A DNA stretch of 64,000 nucleotides from Selenomonas ruminantium subsp. ruminantium ATCC 12561 (GTDB taxonomy: Bacteria; Bacillota; Negativicutes; Selenomonadales; Selenomonadaceae): the NCBI RefSeq assembly GCF_000424065.1, contig NZ_AUJE01000015.1, forward strand, positions 25,638 to 89,637, written 5' to 3'. The notes below the pieces were generated by a model, which was given only the letters and a program-made list of their open reading frames with translations, had not been told where the DNA came from and made no database searches. A program made the translations under genes and the position numbers. Of this stretch, positions 26,778 through 35,655 are shown in pieces; the first letter of the stretch is position 1, and every line of letters starts with the position of its first letter.

Positions 26778-28199
26778 TTAAAACGATAATTTTCCTTCCA
26801 CAGGCGAAACCGCAAAGGATTTTGCCACCACCTGCCGGGCTTCATGCAAGTCGGCAAAGCAGTTGTCTTTAAGCATCTGTGCCATTAAATTGCCTACAGC
26901 CGTCGCCTCTATGGGGCCGGCATAGACCTCTTTGCCCGTTTCCGTTGCCAGCAGGGCATTCAGGAACTTATCCTGGCAGCCGCCGCCCACCACATGAATC
27001 CGGGAATATGTTTTGCCCGTGAGTTCCTCAATCTCTGCCACGGTCTGCGCATAACATCTGGCCAGGCTCATGTATACGCAATACAGGATTTCGCCTTCTG
27101 TTTCCGGCACTTCCTGACCATGTTCCCGACAATAATCCTTTATCGCGCCAATCATGCTTTCCGGTGCCAGGAAACGGTCATCATTCACATTGACCACTGA
27201 AGTGAAGTACCTGCCGATATAGGCCAGCTGATAAAGTTCTTCAAAGGTGTACTTATGCTTGAATTCACGCCGCAGGGACTGCATCATCCACATGCCCATG
27301 ATGTTTTTCAGATAACGGTAGCGGTAATGATAGCCGCCCTCGTTGGTAAAGTTATGCTCCCGGCTCTTTTCCGTACAATCGGGAATCAGTCGTTCGATGC
27401 CCATCAGCGACCAGGTGCCGGAACTCAGGAAAATCGCATCCTCAGCACTGGTCGGCACCGCCATGACCGCCGCACCGGTATCATGCGTGGCCGGCAAGAC
27501 CACTTCAGTCTGAAAACCAGCCTCGTTGGCAATCTCCGCTGTTAAGCTGCCTACCACATCTTTCGGCATATGCAGCTTGCCAAAGATTTTGGTCGGCAGG
27601 CCCAATTTTTCCAGCAGTTCATAATCCCAATCCTGCGTCTCAGCATTGACCAGCTGCGTGGTTGTCGCATTGGTATATTCATTGACCATCTGCCCGGTCA
27701 GCAGATAATGCAAATACTCCGGAATCATCAGGAAATGTTCTGCCTGCGCCAAAAGCTCCGGCTGCGTCTTTTTTATCGCCATGAGCTGATAGATGGAATT
27801 AAAGAGCTGCTTTTGAATCCCATTGCGGCTATACAGCTCGCTTTCGCCAATTACCCGGTAGACTTCCTCGTCCATACCACGGGTTCGGCTGTCACGATAA
27901 GCGACGGTATCGCCGAGCAGTTTTCCCTCCTTATCCAACAAGACGAAATCAACGCCCCAGGTATCAATGGAAAGGCTTGCCGGAATGCGGTTCAACTTCC
28001 CGCACTCCTTGATTCCGGCCTTTACCTCATTGAATAGATGTTCAATATCCCAGCAAAGATGACCGTTTTTCCTGACCAGCTTATTTTCAAAACGATAGAT
28101 TTCTTCAATGCGTATCTTGCCGTTTTCCAGCCAGCCCAAAATATGCCGCCCGCTGGAGGCACCGATATCAATGGCCAGATAATATTTACGCTGTGCCAC
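26778..28199 (-). CDS. rhaB: Rhamnulokinase
   Basis: FGGY-family kinase that phosphorylates L-rhamnulose. N-terminal YLAIDIGASSGRH is the ATP-binding segment, SIDTWGVDF follows, and the C-terminal half has HVVGGGCQDKFLNALLA. About 473 residues. The frame opens at an ATG at 28226, but GAGGAG sits just before a GTG at 28199, and homologues begin close to the YYLAIDIG segment, so the GTG is the likelier start. First gene of the rha operon. Confidence 0.95.
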   Translation of the reverse strand: MAQRKYYLAIDIGASSGRHILGWLENGKIRIEEIYRFENKLVRKNGHLCWDIEHLFNEVKAGIKECGKLNRIPASLSIDTWGVDFVLLDKEGKLLGDTVAYRDSRTRGMDEEVYRVIGESELYSRNGIQKQLFNSIYQLMAIKKTQPELLAQAEHFLMIPEYLHYLLTGQMVNEYTNATTTQLVNAETQDWDYELLEKLGLPTKIFGKLHMPKDVVGSLTAEIANEAGFQTEVVLPATHDTGAAVMAVPTSAEDAIFLSSGTWSLMGIERLIPDCTEKSREHNFTNEGGYHYRYRYLKNIMGMWMMQSLRREFKHKYTFEELYQLAYIGRYFTSVVNVNDDRFLAPESMIGAIKDYCREHGQEVPETEGEILYCVYMSLARCYAQTVAEIEELTGKTYSRIHVVGGGCQDKFLNALLATETGKEVYAGPIEATAVGNLMAQMLKDNCFADLHEARQVVAKSFAVSPVEGKLSF

Positions 28200-28240
28200 T
28201 TTCTCAACTCCTCGCGCCAAACTCATCTTTAATCCAATAA

Positions 28241-28281
28241 TGTTGTTTTTGTTTGTTTTGTTTGGACTTGTTTTTGTTTAC
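28241..28281. promoter_or_regulatory. Probable DeoR operator: T-rich direct repeats
   Basis: Repeated TTTTTGTTT / TTTTGTTT units (about 28246, 28255 and 28271) lie between the rhaB promoter and the rhaB start, where a bound repressor would block transcription. Further T-rich copies of the same kind appear near 28333-28365 before the regulator gene. Confidence 0.5.
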
Positions 28282-28287
28282 AACCCA

Positions 28288-28316
28288 ATAATACAACACA
28301 ATAACAGAAAAATCAA
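28288..28316 (-). promoter_or_regulatory. Putative promoter of the rha operon
   Basis: On the minus strand TTGATT (28316-28311) and TATTAT (28293-28288) are 17 bases apart, upstream of rhaB. Confidence 0.6.
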
Positions 28317-28366
28317 TAGTAAATACAGATATTTTTGTGGTTTTTTCTGTTTTTATTTTTGTTTCC

Positions 28367-28395
28367 TTGCGTATTCACCTGTATTTCGCTATAAT
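28367..28395 (+). promoter_or_regulatory. Putative promoter of the DeoR regulator
   Basis: TTGCGT (28367-28372) and TATAAT (28390-28395) are 17 bases apart, about 30 bases before the start codon. Confidence 0.65.
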
Positions 28396-28424
28396 AAACC
28401 CATAAAGCAAGACGAGGTGATTGT

Positions 28425-29183
28425 ATGTTAGGTATTGAACGGCGCCAATTAATTATGGATAAAATTCAACAGGAAAAGAAAGTCTATGTCTCCGAGCTGA
28501 GCCAGCTCTTTTCCGTGACGGAAGAAACCGTGCGGCGGGATTTGGAGAAGCTGGAAGGCGAAAATTTCCTGCGCCGCAGCTACGGCGGGGCTGTACTCAA
28601 TGAGCAAAAAGCCAGCGAGGATTTATCCTTCCTCAAACGCAGCACCATCAACAGCGAAGACAAGGAATATATCGCCCGCAAAGCTCGTGAACTCATCAGC
28701 GATGGCGATACCATCATGGTGGATTCCAGTACCACCTGTCTGGCACTGCTACAACAATTAAAAGAGCACAAAAACATCACCATTATCACCAACTCCATCC
28801 GTCTGGCCTATGACTTTGCGGCGGCCCCCTTCCGCATCATCTCCACTGGCGGCAATCTGCGGCCCAACTCACTGGCACTTACCGGAGCCGCCACCTGCAA
28901 TGCACTCGAGCGCTACTGCGCCGACATTGCACTCATCAGCTGCAAAGGCTTACACCAGCAGTTTGGCGTGATGGAATCCAACGAGGACGAGTCCGTAGTC
29001 AAACAGGTCATGCTGCAGCAAGCAAAAAAATCCCTGCTGCTCCTCGACCACTCCAAATTCGACAAAACCGCCTTTGTCAAGACCTGCGATTTACAGGATA
29101 TTGATACGCTCGTCACCGACAAGCAGCCCGATGCTCAATGGCAAAAACTGCTGGTGCAAAAACAAGTAACACTTATCTGTTAA
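28425..29183 (+). CDS. DeoR-family regulator of rhamnose genes
   Basis: Probable repressor of the divergent rha operon. 252 residues. An N-terminal DeoR helix-turn-helix (about 1-55, with VSELSQLFSVTEETVRRDLEKLE and LRRSYGG) is followed by the sugar-phosphate sensing domain with DSSTTC, ITNSI and STGGNLRPNS segments. RBS GAGGTG precedes the ATG. The effector is probably a rhamnose-pathway phosphate, by position. Confidence 0.92.
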   Translation: MLGIERRQLIMDKIQQEKKVYVSELSQLFSVTEETVRRDLEKLEGENFLRRSYGGAVLNEQKASEDLSFLKRSTINSEDKEYIARKARELISDGDTIMVDSSTTCLALLQQLKEHKNITIITNSIRLAYDFAAAPFRIISTGGNLRPNSLALTGAATCNALERYCADIALISCKGLHQQFGVMESNEDESVVKQVMLQQAKKSLLLLDHSKFDKTAFVKTCDLQDIDTLVTDKQPDAQWQKLLVQKQVTLIC

Positions 29184-29210
29184 AATCCTGCATTATACAA
29201 GCAGGATTTT
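29182..29210 (+). terminator. Terminator of the DeoR gene
   Basis: A 10-bp stem AAAATCCTGC with a 9-base loop, ending in TTTT, directly overlapping the stop codon. Confidence 0.7.
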
Positions 29211-29259
29211 CCCCCTTCCGCATAGAATACATAGCACACAGCGAAAAGGAGGGAATTCC

Positions 29260-29571
29260 ATGGAAAAGCTAATCGCCGTCTGGCTGTTAAAGCGCGGCTA
29301 TGCCGATGATGTTGAACAAGGGATACGCTTTGCCGAGGCTTTGGCAAAGAATGAATGTACAGAGGAAATGCTCGAAACCCTCGGACATAATATTGATGTA
29401 TTTATGACCGTTGGCGGCCCGGTTACCGCCGAAAACCTCATGCCGTTCATGCAGGAAAAATACAACATGGCACAAAAGCTCATCAAGTTCTGGAGCGAAA
29501 ATCCCAAAGACACCAACGCCATTTTCTTCTTTAATGAATGCAGGAAAAATGGTATTGAAGTTGAACAGTAA
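29260..29571 (+). CDS. Small hypothetical protein
   Basis: Unrecognised, 103 residues, soluble and helical in appearance, with two repeating KR/EALAKNE-like stretches and no signal peptide. RBS AAAGGAGGG is strong, and terminators lie on both sides, so it is a stand-alone transcription unit. Function unknown. Confidence 0.75.
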   Translation: MEKLIAVWLLKRGYADDVEQGIRFAEALAKNECTEEMLETLGHNIDVFMTVGGPVTAENLMPFMQEKYNMAQKLIKFWSENPKDTNAIFFFNECRKNGIEVEQ

Positions 29572-29576
29572 AAAAT

Positions 29577-29618
29577 GGGGATGTTGCAGAAGTGCGAAAT
29601 CACTTCTGCAACATCCCC
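29577..29618. terminator. Bidirectional 18-bp hairpin terminator
   Basis: Perfect arms (GGGGATGTTGCAGAAGTG and its complement) with a 6-base loop, flanked by A-run and T-run, between convergent genes. Confidence 0.9.
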
Positions 29619-29626
29619 GTATTTTT

Positions 29627-31168
29627 TTATTCCACTGCAACACCGCAATATTTGCGGATAAAGTAAGCAGGCGTGCAACTCCAGGCATGGCAGTAGCTTT
29701 CAATTTCCTTAGCACCATAGGGCGAAAAATCCCGCGCATCAGGATTGAAGGACTCATAATAGGTATCTGCCCCCTCTTGCAGCATTGCCCCCCAATAAGC
29801 TTTCATATGCGCAAATGCTTTATCCTGAAAACGACATTTACAAAGCGCTTCCAGATAAAAATGATGCATAAAAGGTGTCTGCGGCTTAAACGGCAAACGG
29901 TCCAGCTGCAACAGAAGTCTCCGTGCTTCCTCTTCCGGCAAAACACCCGCAAGGACGGCCCAAATTTGGGAGTGCCATGATACCTGTCCAGCTTCACCAC
30001 TGCGAAAAACTTTTTTATCCTTGTCATAAAGCCGCATAATTGCTCGTTTCGCTTTTTCCATGCGCGTAAAGAACCCTTGTTTCTCCTCATTTCGTCCCAA
30101 GACCTCTGCCAGCCAGGACAATTTTTCCAGTGCCAGAATAAACACTGCCTGCGCACTGCATTGCTTATTCAGCCCCTCGCCCCAGTCAATAAAGCACCAC
30201 CAGTCCGCAGAATCCTTGACCAAACCATGCTCATCCAATCGTTCACTAGCGATTTCCACCTGTCTTTGCGCAGTCGCATAAAGTTCCTGCAGCGTTTCCT
30301 CATCGCCAGTATATTTATAGTAGTCATAGAGCGTGAAGATAAAAAATAAGGCATAGTCAAAAAGATAGATATCGTCAACCTGAAGCCGAGGGCGCACAAA
30401 AAGCGTAGCGCCCACACGGCCTTCATTCTGCCGCAAGCCTGCAAAAAGATAAAGACATCGTTTAACCAAATCCGTATTCCCGAAGGTTAAATAATTGGTC
30501 TTGGCCTGCAGGTAAAGGTCTCCTAGCCACATGCGCCGGTCGCGCTTGGGCCCATCTTCAAAAACATCCTGCATACATTCATGCAAAGTCCAAATACCAG
30601 CCTTGTCTAATTGACACAGCTCGGTGTCCTGCGTATCCGGAGCTTTTACCTGCAAGATATCGGCCGAACTAACACAGCGCGTATCGACGTTCTGCAGCAC
30701 CAGCTGATATTTAGGTGAAATCGCCAGAATCTTTATCTCTACATAACGAAAAGCATAACGACGTGGCAGTTTTATGGTGCAGGGAAATTCATCTACATGT
30801 ATTCTTTCCTGCTGCAGCCAGCTGGCCGTAAGATTTCCCTTGTAGTTTTCCAATTGAGCCCCAAGTTCCAGTTCCTTTTCGCCAAAGGATAGTTCAAGCA
30901 ATGCCGGAGCATCCGGCGGACTCCCCTCTGTGTCAAACGAAAAACGCACATACCCTGTAACATGATGACCAAAATCCAGTCGAAGTACGCTGCCCTCGTG
31001 CAAGGAAGGAATACTTTCCCCAGCAGCTTGCCATTCCCCCCCATCAAGAGATATACGCATGGGGGAAGCCATTGTTTCCCGTAACAGCGGTTTTAGTTCT
31101 TGGGCTTTTTCTATAAACACAGGATTAACCGTCATCTGAAATCCCGGCAAAGAATTTGTACTGGCCAT
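29627..31168 (-). CDS. GH78-like six-hairpin glycosidase with altered motif
   Basis: About 513 residues, resembling the six-hairpin core of alpha-L-rhamnosidases but lacking the large N-terminal domains. The segment DGPKRDRRMWLGDLY aligns with the GH78 motif DCPQRDERLGWTGD: the first and last acidic positions are kept, but the glutamate in RDER is an arginine. A later TYYESFNP may supply the other glutamate. No signal peptide. The frame opens at a GTG at 31189 inside the transporter gene; the ATG at 31168 with AAAGGG is preferred. It is co-transcribed with the GPH symporter. The substrate is uncertain. Confidence 0.8.
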   Translation of the reverse strand: MASTNSLPGFQMTVNPVFIEKAQELKPLLRETMASPMRISLDGGEWQAAGESIPSLHEGSVLRLDFGHHVTGYVRFSFDTEGSPPDAPALLELSFGEKELELGAQLENYKGNLTASWLQQERIHVDEFPCTIKLPRRYAFRYVEIKILAISPKYQLVLQNVDTRCVSSADILQVKAPDTQDTELCQLDKAGIWTLHECMQDVFEDGPKRDRRMWLGDLYLQAKTNYLTFGNTDLVKRCLYLFAGLRQNEGRVGATLFVRPRLQVDDIYLFDYALFFIFTLYDYYKYTGDEETLQELYATAQRQVEIASERLDEHGLVKDSADWWCFIDWGEGLNKQCSAQAVFILALEKLSWLAEVLGRNEEKQGFFTRMEKAKRAIMRLYDKDKKVFRSGEAGQVSWHSQIWAVLAGVLPEEEARRLLLQLDRLPFKPQTPFMHHFYLEALCKCRFQDKAFAHMKAYWGAMLQEGADTYYESFNPDARDFSPYGAKEIESYCHAWSCTPAYFIRKYCGVAVE

Positions 31169-31172
31169 ATCT

Positions 31173-32570
31173 TTACCCTTTCTGCTCACAAAGCTCAGCT
31201 TCGTTCATATCCACATCTTCCTGCTGGCGGCGTGCGTCCAGCTCAGCTTTAATGCGCGGATATTCCTCATCAAGATTATAACGGCTCATCGTCAACATGG
31301 AGAAGACAAGCAATATCGCCGGCAGATAAACGTACATCGCCTGAATCGCCCAAATAGCTTCTTCACCTTGTACAGCCAAACTGCCGTCATAGCCACTCAC
31401 CGCGAACAACAGCCCGGCCAGGCCGCCTGCAGCTGCCTGAGCACATTTCCCCAGAAAACCATTTATGGAGGAAAGCGTACCTGCCGTATTTACACCCGTC
31501 TTCCATTCGCCATAATCCACTGGGTCGGCTTGTATGGAAAAATAAATGCTTTCCTTCGCTCCATAACCAGCAGCCATAACGAAAGCGCCCGCCAGGATAA
31601 TGAGTTCATTCCTGCCGCCTGCCCAAAGCACAGCCAATCCTAAAAGCTGTACCGCAGCAGACCAAAGAAACAAACGGCATTTCCCCAAGCGCTTGGCCAG
31701 ATAAGGAACCAGGAAATTTACCGCCATGGGCACAATGGACATCATGCTGGCTACTGTAGCGGCCAAAGCCGTACTGCCCACATAGTATTTGAAGTAATAG
31801 ATAAGGGCCCCCGTCTGCAAAAAGAAACCTGTCCACATAAAGAGAATATTGAAGGCAAATATCTGCCATGGGCGATTTGCCTTCAATGAGCGCAAAGCAT
31901 CGCTAAGCGTCACTTTCGCAGGGGAAGCACTAACGCCAATCTCTCGAATGGATGCAAAGGTAAAGAAGAAAATTAAGCAGCCAACAATACCAAATATCAG
32001 CATAACATCATGGTATCCCTGCGCCTCATTGCCCCCGCCTAAATATTCCACCATCGCAAAAGAGCAAGCACTAACAACACCCGCGCCCAAAAAGCCAAAG
32101 AACTTGCGCGCAGTAGAAAGATTTGTCCGTTCCTGCGCATCGCTGGAAAGTGCCGGTAAAACCGATGCCAAGGGAATATTGACCACCGTGTACATAAAAG
32201 AAAGTCCAATATATGTAACAAAGGCATAAATAAGCCGTCCTTCTCCAGAGAGATTCGGAACCGTAAATGCCAGCACGGCAAATAGGGCAAAAGGCACAGC
32301 TCCAAACAAGAAATACGGTCGGGACTGTCCCCAACGGGTATGTGTACGGTCTATTGCATACCCCACCAGCAAATCGGTAACACCATCAATAATACGGGTA
32401 ATAACAAACATCAAGGAAATTGAAGCGGCATTCAGCTGCATAATATCCGTGTAGAAAAATAAAAGATACAACGATATCATTTGCCAGATAAGATTGCAGG
32501 CAAAATCCGCACTGCCATAGCCTATACGCTGCCGCCATAGACTGAACTTCGATGAATTCTGTTGTTCCAT
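31173..32570 (-). CDS. GPH-family glycoside:cation symporter
   Basis: Glycoside-pentoside-hexuronide symporter, 465 residues with about 12 helices. The N-terminal RIGYGSADFACNLIWQMISLYLLFFYTDI and the loop GYAIDRTHTRWGQSRPYFLFG are diagnostic of the family (compare MelB and LacS). A good AGGAGG RBS is present. It is the first gene of a two-gene operon with the GH78-like enzyme and divergent from an AraC gene, so it imports that enzyme's substrate. Confidence 0.93.
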   Translation of the reverse strand: MEQQNSSKFSLWRQRIGYGSADFACNLIWQMISLYLLFFYTDIMQLNAASISLMFVITRIIDGVTDLLVGYAIDRTHTRWGQSRPYFLFGAVPFALFAVLAFTVPNLSGEGRLIYAFVTYIGLSFMYTVVNIPLASVLPALSSDAQERTNLSTARKFFGFLGAGVVSACSFAMVEYLGGGNEAQGYHDVMLIFGIVGCLIFFFTFASIREIGVSASPAKVTLSDALRSLKANRPWQIFAFNILFMWTGFFLQTGALIYYFKYYVGSTALAATVASMMSIVPMAVNFLVPYLAKRLGKCRLFLWSAAVQLLGLAVLWAGGRNELIILAGAFVMAAGYGAKESIYFSIQADPVDYGEWKTGVNTAGTLSSINGFLGKCAQAAAGGLAGLLFAVSGYDGSLAVQGEEAIWAIQAMYVYLPAILLVFSMLTMSRYNLDEEYPRIKAELDARRQQEDVDMNEAELCEQKG

Positions 32571-32606
32571 TAGATATACCTCCTCGTAACACTGCTCTAA
32601 CTATAG

Positions 32607-32612
32607 ATTATA
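32607..32612 (-). promoter_or_regulatory. Putative -10 box of the symporter operon
   Basis: TATAAT on the minus strand without a recognisable -35, consistent with a promoter needing the adjacent AraC-type activator. Confidence 0.4.
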
Positions 32613-32660
32613 TTAAATGTTTTCTGAAAAATGTGTAATGGCTGCGTTTAATCAATCTAA

Positions 32661-32689
32661 CTGACTTTTTTTATGAACTATGCTAGAAT
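32661..32689 (+). promoter_or_regulatory. Putative promoter of the second AraC gene
   Basis: CTGACT (32661-32666), 17 bases, then TAGAAT (32684-32689) preceded by TGC. Confidence 0.6.
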
Positions 32690-32713
32690 AAGACAAAACA
32701 GGAGGTTAACGGT

Positions 32714-33775
32714 ATGGATAGTTCATTGGCAATACTACAACAGCAATTACTGCAATTAAACGAAGATGAACGCTTTTATAAAGCCTGCCACGAGGCCAGA
32801 CAAAAAGGCACACTTCATGACTTTTTATCCCAGCAGGATATGAGCGCCCTAAAAAAACGAAAACTTATCATCGAAGAACAATTGCCTGACTACAATAAAG
32901 CCGAGCTGGTTGACGAAGAATATTTTGCTGCGGCCAGCCGCAGCGCCGTCCACCTGTCCAAACATAATCGCTACACGCCTGCATTTTGGCATACGCATGT
33001 ATTCTTTGAAATCATCTGTGTGCTTACCGGAGAGGCCCGACACCAAATCAATGGCGAATCCATGACACTCCGCGCTGGAGATTTTTGTCTCGTCTCCCCT
33101 GCTGTCCCCCACAGCTTATATGTATGCGATGATAATAGCTTGGTTATCAATCTTTTGCTGCGGCGAAAAACACTGACGGATGTTTTCTTCTCCATTATGC
33201 AGGACGACAGTCTCATCGCCGCATTTTTACGCAACAGCCTGTATCAACGCGAACACTCCAATTATCTGCTGTTCCAAACGAGTGAAAATTCCCCCTTCCT
33301 CCAAATGATATTAGAAATGTTTCAAGAGCAAATCCGTGCCGACCGGTATAGTGACCGCATCATCAGCGGAATGGCAACGGTATTCCTAACCAAATTAGTG
33401 CGGGATTTTGGCAACAGCGTGCAGGGAAAAAGCATCAAAGGCACCAAGGAAGCAGCCCAGCTTCTTTTATATATTCTGAACCATTTGCAAAACGCGACGC
33501 TAAAAGACGCTGCCCAACAGTTAGGCTATTCCGTCCCCTATTGTTCCCGCATGGTAAAAGTATGGACCGGCAGTACGTTCAAAGAACTGGTATTGGATAT
33601 CCGTTTTGAACGAGCCGTCCGGCTCTTGGAAGAAACGGTACTCACTATCGGCGAAATCAGTACAGCTACAGGTTATGAAAATCCGGAAAATTTCATGCGC
33701 ATGTTTAAGAAACGATTCGGCTTGACACCTACTGCATATCGTTGTCACTACTCGACTAGATATAATCACGGCTAA
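32714..33775 (+). CDS. AraC-family transcriptional regulator
   Basis: Probable activator of the divergent symporter/glycosidase operon. 353 residues: a charged N-terminal segment, a cupin sensor (about 90-165, with HTHVFFEIICVLTGEARHQI and LRAGDFCLVSPAVPHS) and a C-terminal double helix-turn-helix (about 250-345) ending with YENPENFMRMFKKRFG. It resembles the other AraC protein in the window. RBS AGGAGG. Confidence 0.92.
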   Translation: MDSSLAILQQQLLQLNEDERFYKACHEARQKGTLHDFLSQQDMSALKKRKLIIEEQLPDYNKAELVDEEYFAAASRSAVHLSKHNRYTPAFWHTHVFFEIICVLTGEARHQINGESMTLRAGDFCLVSPAVPHSLYVCDDNSLVINLLLRRKTLTDVFFSIMQDDSLIAAFLRNSLYQREHSNYLLFQTSENSPFLQMILEMFQEQIRADRYSDRIISGMATVFLTKLVRDFGNSVQGKSIKGTKEAAQLLLYILNHLQNATLKDAAQQLGYSVPYCSRMVKVWTGSTFKELVLDIRFERAVRLLEETVLTIGEISTATGYENPENFMRMFKKRFGLTPTAYRCHYSTRYNHG

Positions 33776-33824
33776 ACATATAAGCATTTCATCCAGCTTG
33801 CTTTGCATCAACAACTTAGATAGA

Positions 33825-33863
33825 AAAAATCCTGTTGATTCTGCTCGAATCAACAGGATTTTT
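33825..33863. terminator. Bidirectional 17-bp hairpin terminator
   Basis: Perfect arms AAAAATCCTGTTGATTC and complement with a 5-base loop, with A- and T-runs at the ends, between convergent genes. Confidence 0.9.
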
Positions 33864-33864
33864 C

Positions 33865-34680
33865 TTATGCCAGCACATAAACCTCGATGTTTCTCCGACC
33901 GAAGTTCATACACTCGCCGTAAGATTCCATGCACAGGTCTACCTTCTGTCCACGGATAGCGCCGCCGGTATCAGCGGCAATGGCCACGCCATAGCCCGGA
34001 ATGTACACTCTGGAGCCCAAAGGAATAACGCCGGGATCTACGGCCACTACGCCGCGGCGGGCAGGAATGCCTGTCGCCGTAATCCCTGAGCCACTTCCAT
34101 CAGTTGGCAGATAAGCCGTTGCTTCCATGGTGTAAACACCGGTGTAATGCAGATTCCCCAATTCCGTCTGCACCATGGGTCGCATTTGTTCTTCACGCAT
34201 ACGCTGCAGTGCCTCGCGTTTTTTGGCACTGTCCGTCACTACTATGTCTAAGTTCGTCTGAATTTTCGCATCTAGTCCCAGAGGCGTTTCCACATCCTCC
34301 AGATTATAACCCAACTCAATCAGGGCGTCGCCTACGGTCTGCTTGCTGGTCATCACGCTCTTGGCCTGACCATTATACGTTACCGTTACCGGAACCGCGC
34401 GGTAAACGGTGATTTTCGTGTTCTTGCCATCTTTTTCCAAATGGTATTCATCGTTGGCTCTAAGTTTCACGCCATTTTTTCCTAAGATAAACGCTGGATT
34501 CGTATGATTGGTCGTGGTCTTGATGGTCTTGCCATCTGCCACAATGGTTACCTGGTGCCAATCGTCTGGCAGCGAGGTATTGGTAAACCCCGTTGTCATC
34601 ATCATCATAATGGCCAGCGCCATGCACATTACGACCTTTTTTTCTTTATGATTGAATGCTAACAGCTTCGTTAAACGCAT
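33865..34680 (-). CDS. DUF348 and 3D-domain cell-wall protein
   Basis: YabE/Rpf-like protein of 271 residues, probably a peptidoglycan-active lytic enzyme. An N-terminal membrane/signal segment (about 15-35) is followed by two DUF348-type modules (about 40-150) and a C-terminal 3D domain (about 185-271) with the three conserved aspartates in AVDPGVIP, AADTGG and KVDLCM. No G5 domain is seen. It is a single-gene unit with terminators on both sides. Confidence 0.9.
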   Translation of the reverse strand: MRLTKLLAFNHKEKKVVMCMALAIMMMMTTGFTNTSLPDDWHQVTIVADGKTIKTTTNHTNPAFILGKNGVKLRANDEYHLEKDGKNTKITVYRAVPVTVTYNGQAKSVMTSKQTVGDALIELGYNLEDVETPLGLDAKIQTNLDIVVTDSAKKREALQRMREEQMRPMVQTELGNLHYTGVYTMEATAYLPTDGSGSGITATGIPARRGVVAVDPGVIPLGSRVYIPGYGVAIAADTGGAIRGQKVDLCMESYGECMNFGRRNIEVYVLA

Positions 34681-34804
34681 TGAAAGCCCCCTTCAAAATT
34701 TTGGTGAAGAACTTCGCGTAGTATAACATGGGATTTAATACCTTGTCAAATCTCATGCTACTATTCTCCCACATTTAGCTGAAAAACACATGAAAAATGG
34801 GAAT

Positions 34805-34843
34805 AAAAAAGCGGTGAACGGTTATTTTTATAATCCGTCCACC
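34805..34843 (-). terminator. Terminator after tatD
   Basis: GGTGGACGG and CCGTTCACC (one mismatch) flank a 13-base loop, followed on the minus strand by CGC and six T. Confidence 0.7.
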
Positions 34844-34874
34844 ACTTTCGCCTAAAAACAGGCATATTCCGCTT

Positions 34875-35654
34875 TTAGATGGCGTATAATTCCTCAGCAT
34901 TGATTGAGGTTTGTTTTGCCACGTTTTCCACTGAAATCCTCTTGATTTCGGCGACTTTCTCCGCCACATAGCGGACAAAAGCCGGTTCATTTTGCTTGCC
35001 ACGCATGGGTACAGGTGCCAAATATGGGGCATCGGTTTCCACAAAAATGCGTTCTAAGGGAAATTTTTCCACAATCTCGGGAAGTTTGGCCGCATTCTTG
35101 TAAGTCAGCGGCCCATCTACGCCGATATACCAACCCATTTTACAGATTTCCTGAGCCATTTCATAGCTGCCGGAAAAGCAATGCAGAACGCCTCGCAATC
35201 CCTTGGCTTCCTTTTTCAGAATCGCCATGGTATCACCATGTGCCTCCCGGTCATGGATGCAGACCGGCAGATGCAGCTGACGGGCCAAATCCAGCTGATG
35301 AATAAACATACGCCGTTGGAGCTCCCGTTTGGCTTCGTCCTTTTCCCAATAATAGTCAAGGCCGATTTCACCAATGGCCACCACCCGTTTTTCTCTCGTC
35401 CAGGCAGCGAGCTGTTCATCATCAGCCGTACCCAGCTCATAGATTTCCTCGGGGTGAATGCCCACACCGGCATATACACCATCATGGGCAGCAGCCAGCT
35501 CCACCGCCTTGGCAGAGGATTGCAGCGTATCGCCCATATTGATTAACCGGGTAACACCAGCCTCTTTAGCGCGGGCGATAACTTCGGCTTCACTGCCGGC
35601 AAATTTTTGGTCGTTCAGGTGGGTATGGGTATCCACCAAAGTAAAATCGGCCAT
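34875..35654 (-). CDS. TatD-family metal-dependent hydrolase
   Basis: Putative deoxyribonuclease of the TatD family, 259 residues. The metal-binding DTHTHLND is at the N-terminus, with GEIGLDYYW, HCFSGS and ETDAPYL further on, all conserved family motifs. It starts two bases after the metG stop, so it is co-transcribed and translationally coupled. This metG-tatD order is common in Firmicutes. Confidence 0.95.
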   Translation of the reverse strand: MADFTLVDTHTHLNDQKFAGSEAEVIARAKEAGVTRLINMGDTLQSSAKAVELAAAHDGVYAGVGIHPEEIYELGTADDEQLAAWTREKRVVAIGEIGLDYYWEKDEAKRELQRRMFIHQLDLARQLHLPVCIHDREAHGDTMAILKKEAKGLRGVLHCFSGSYEMAQEICKMGWYIGVDGPLTYKNAAKLPEIVEKFPLERIFVETDAPYLAPVPMRGKQNEPAFVRYVAEKVAEIKRISVENVAKQTSINAEELYAI

Positions 35655-35655
35655 T

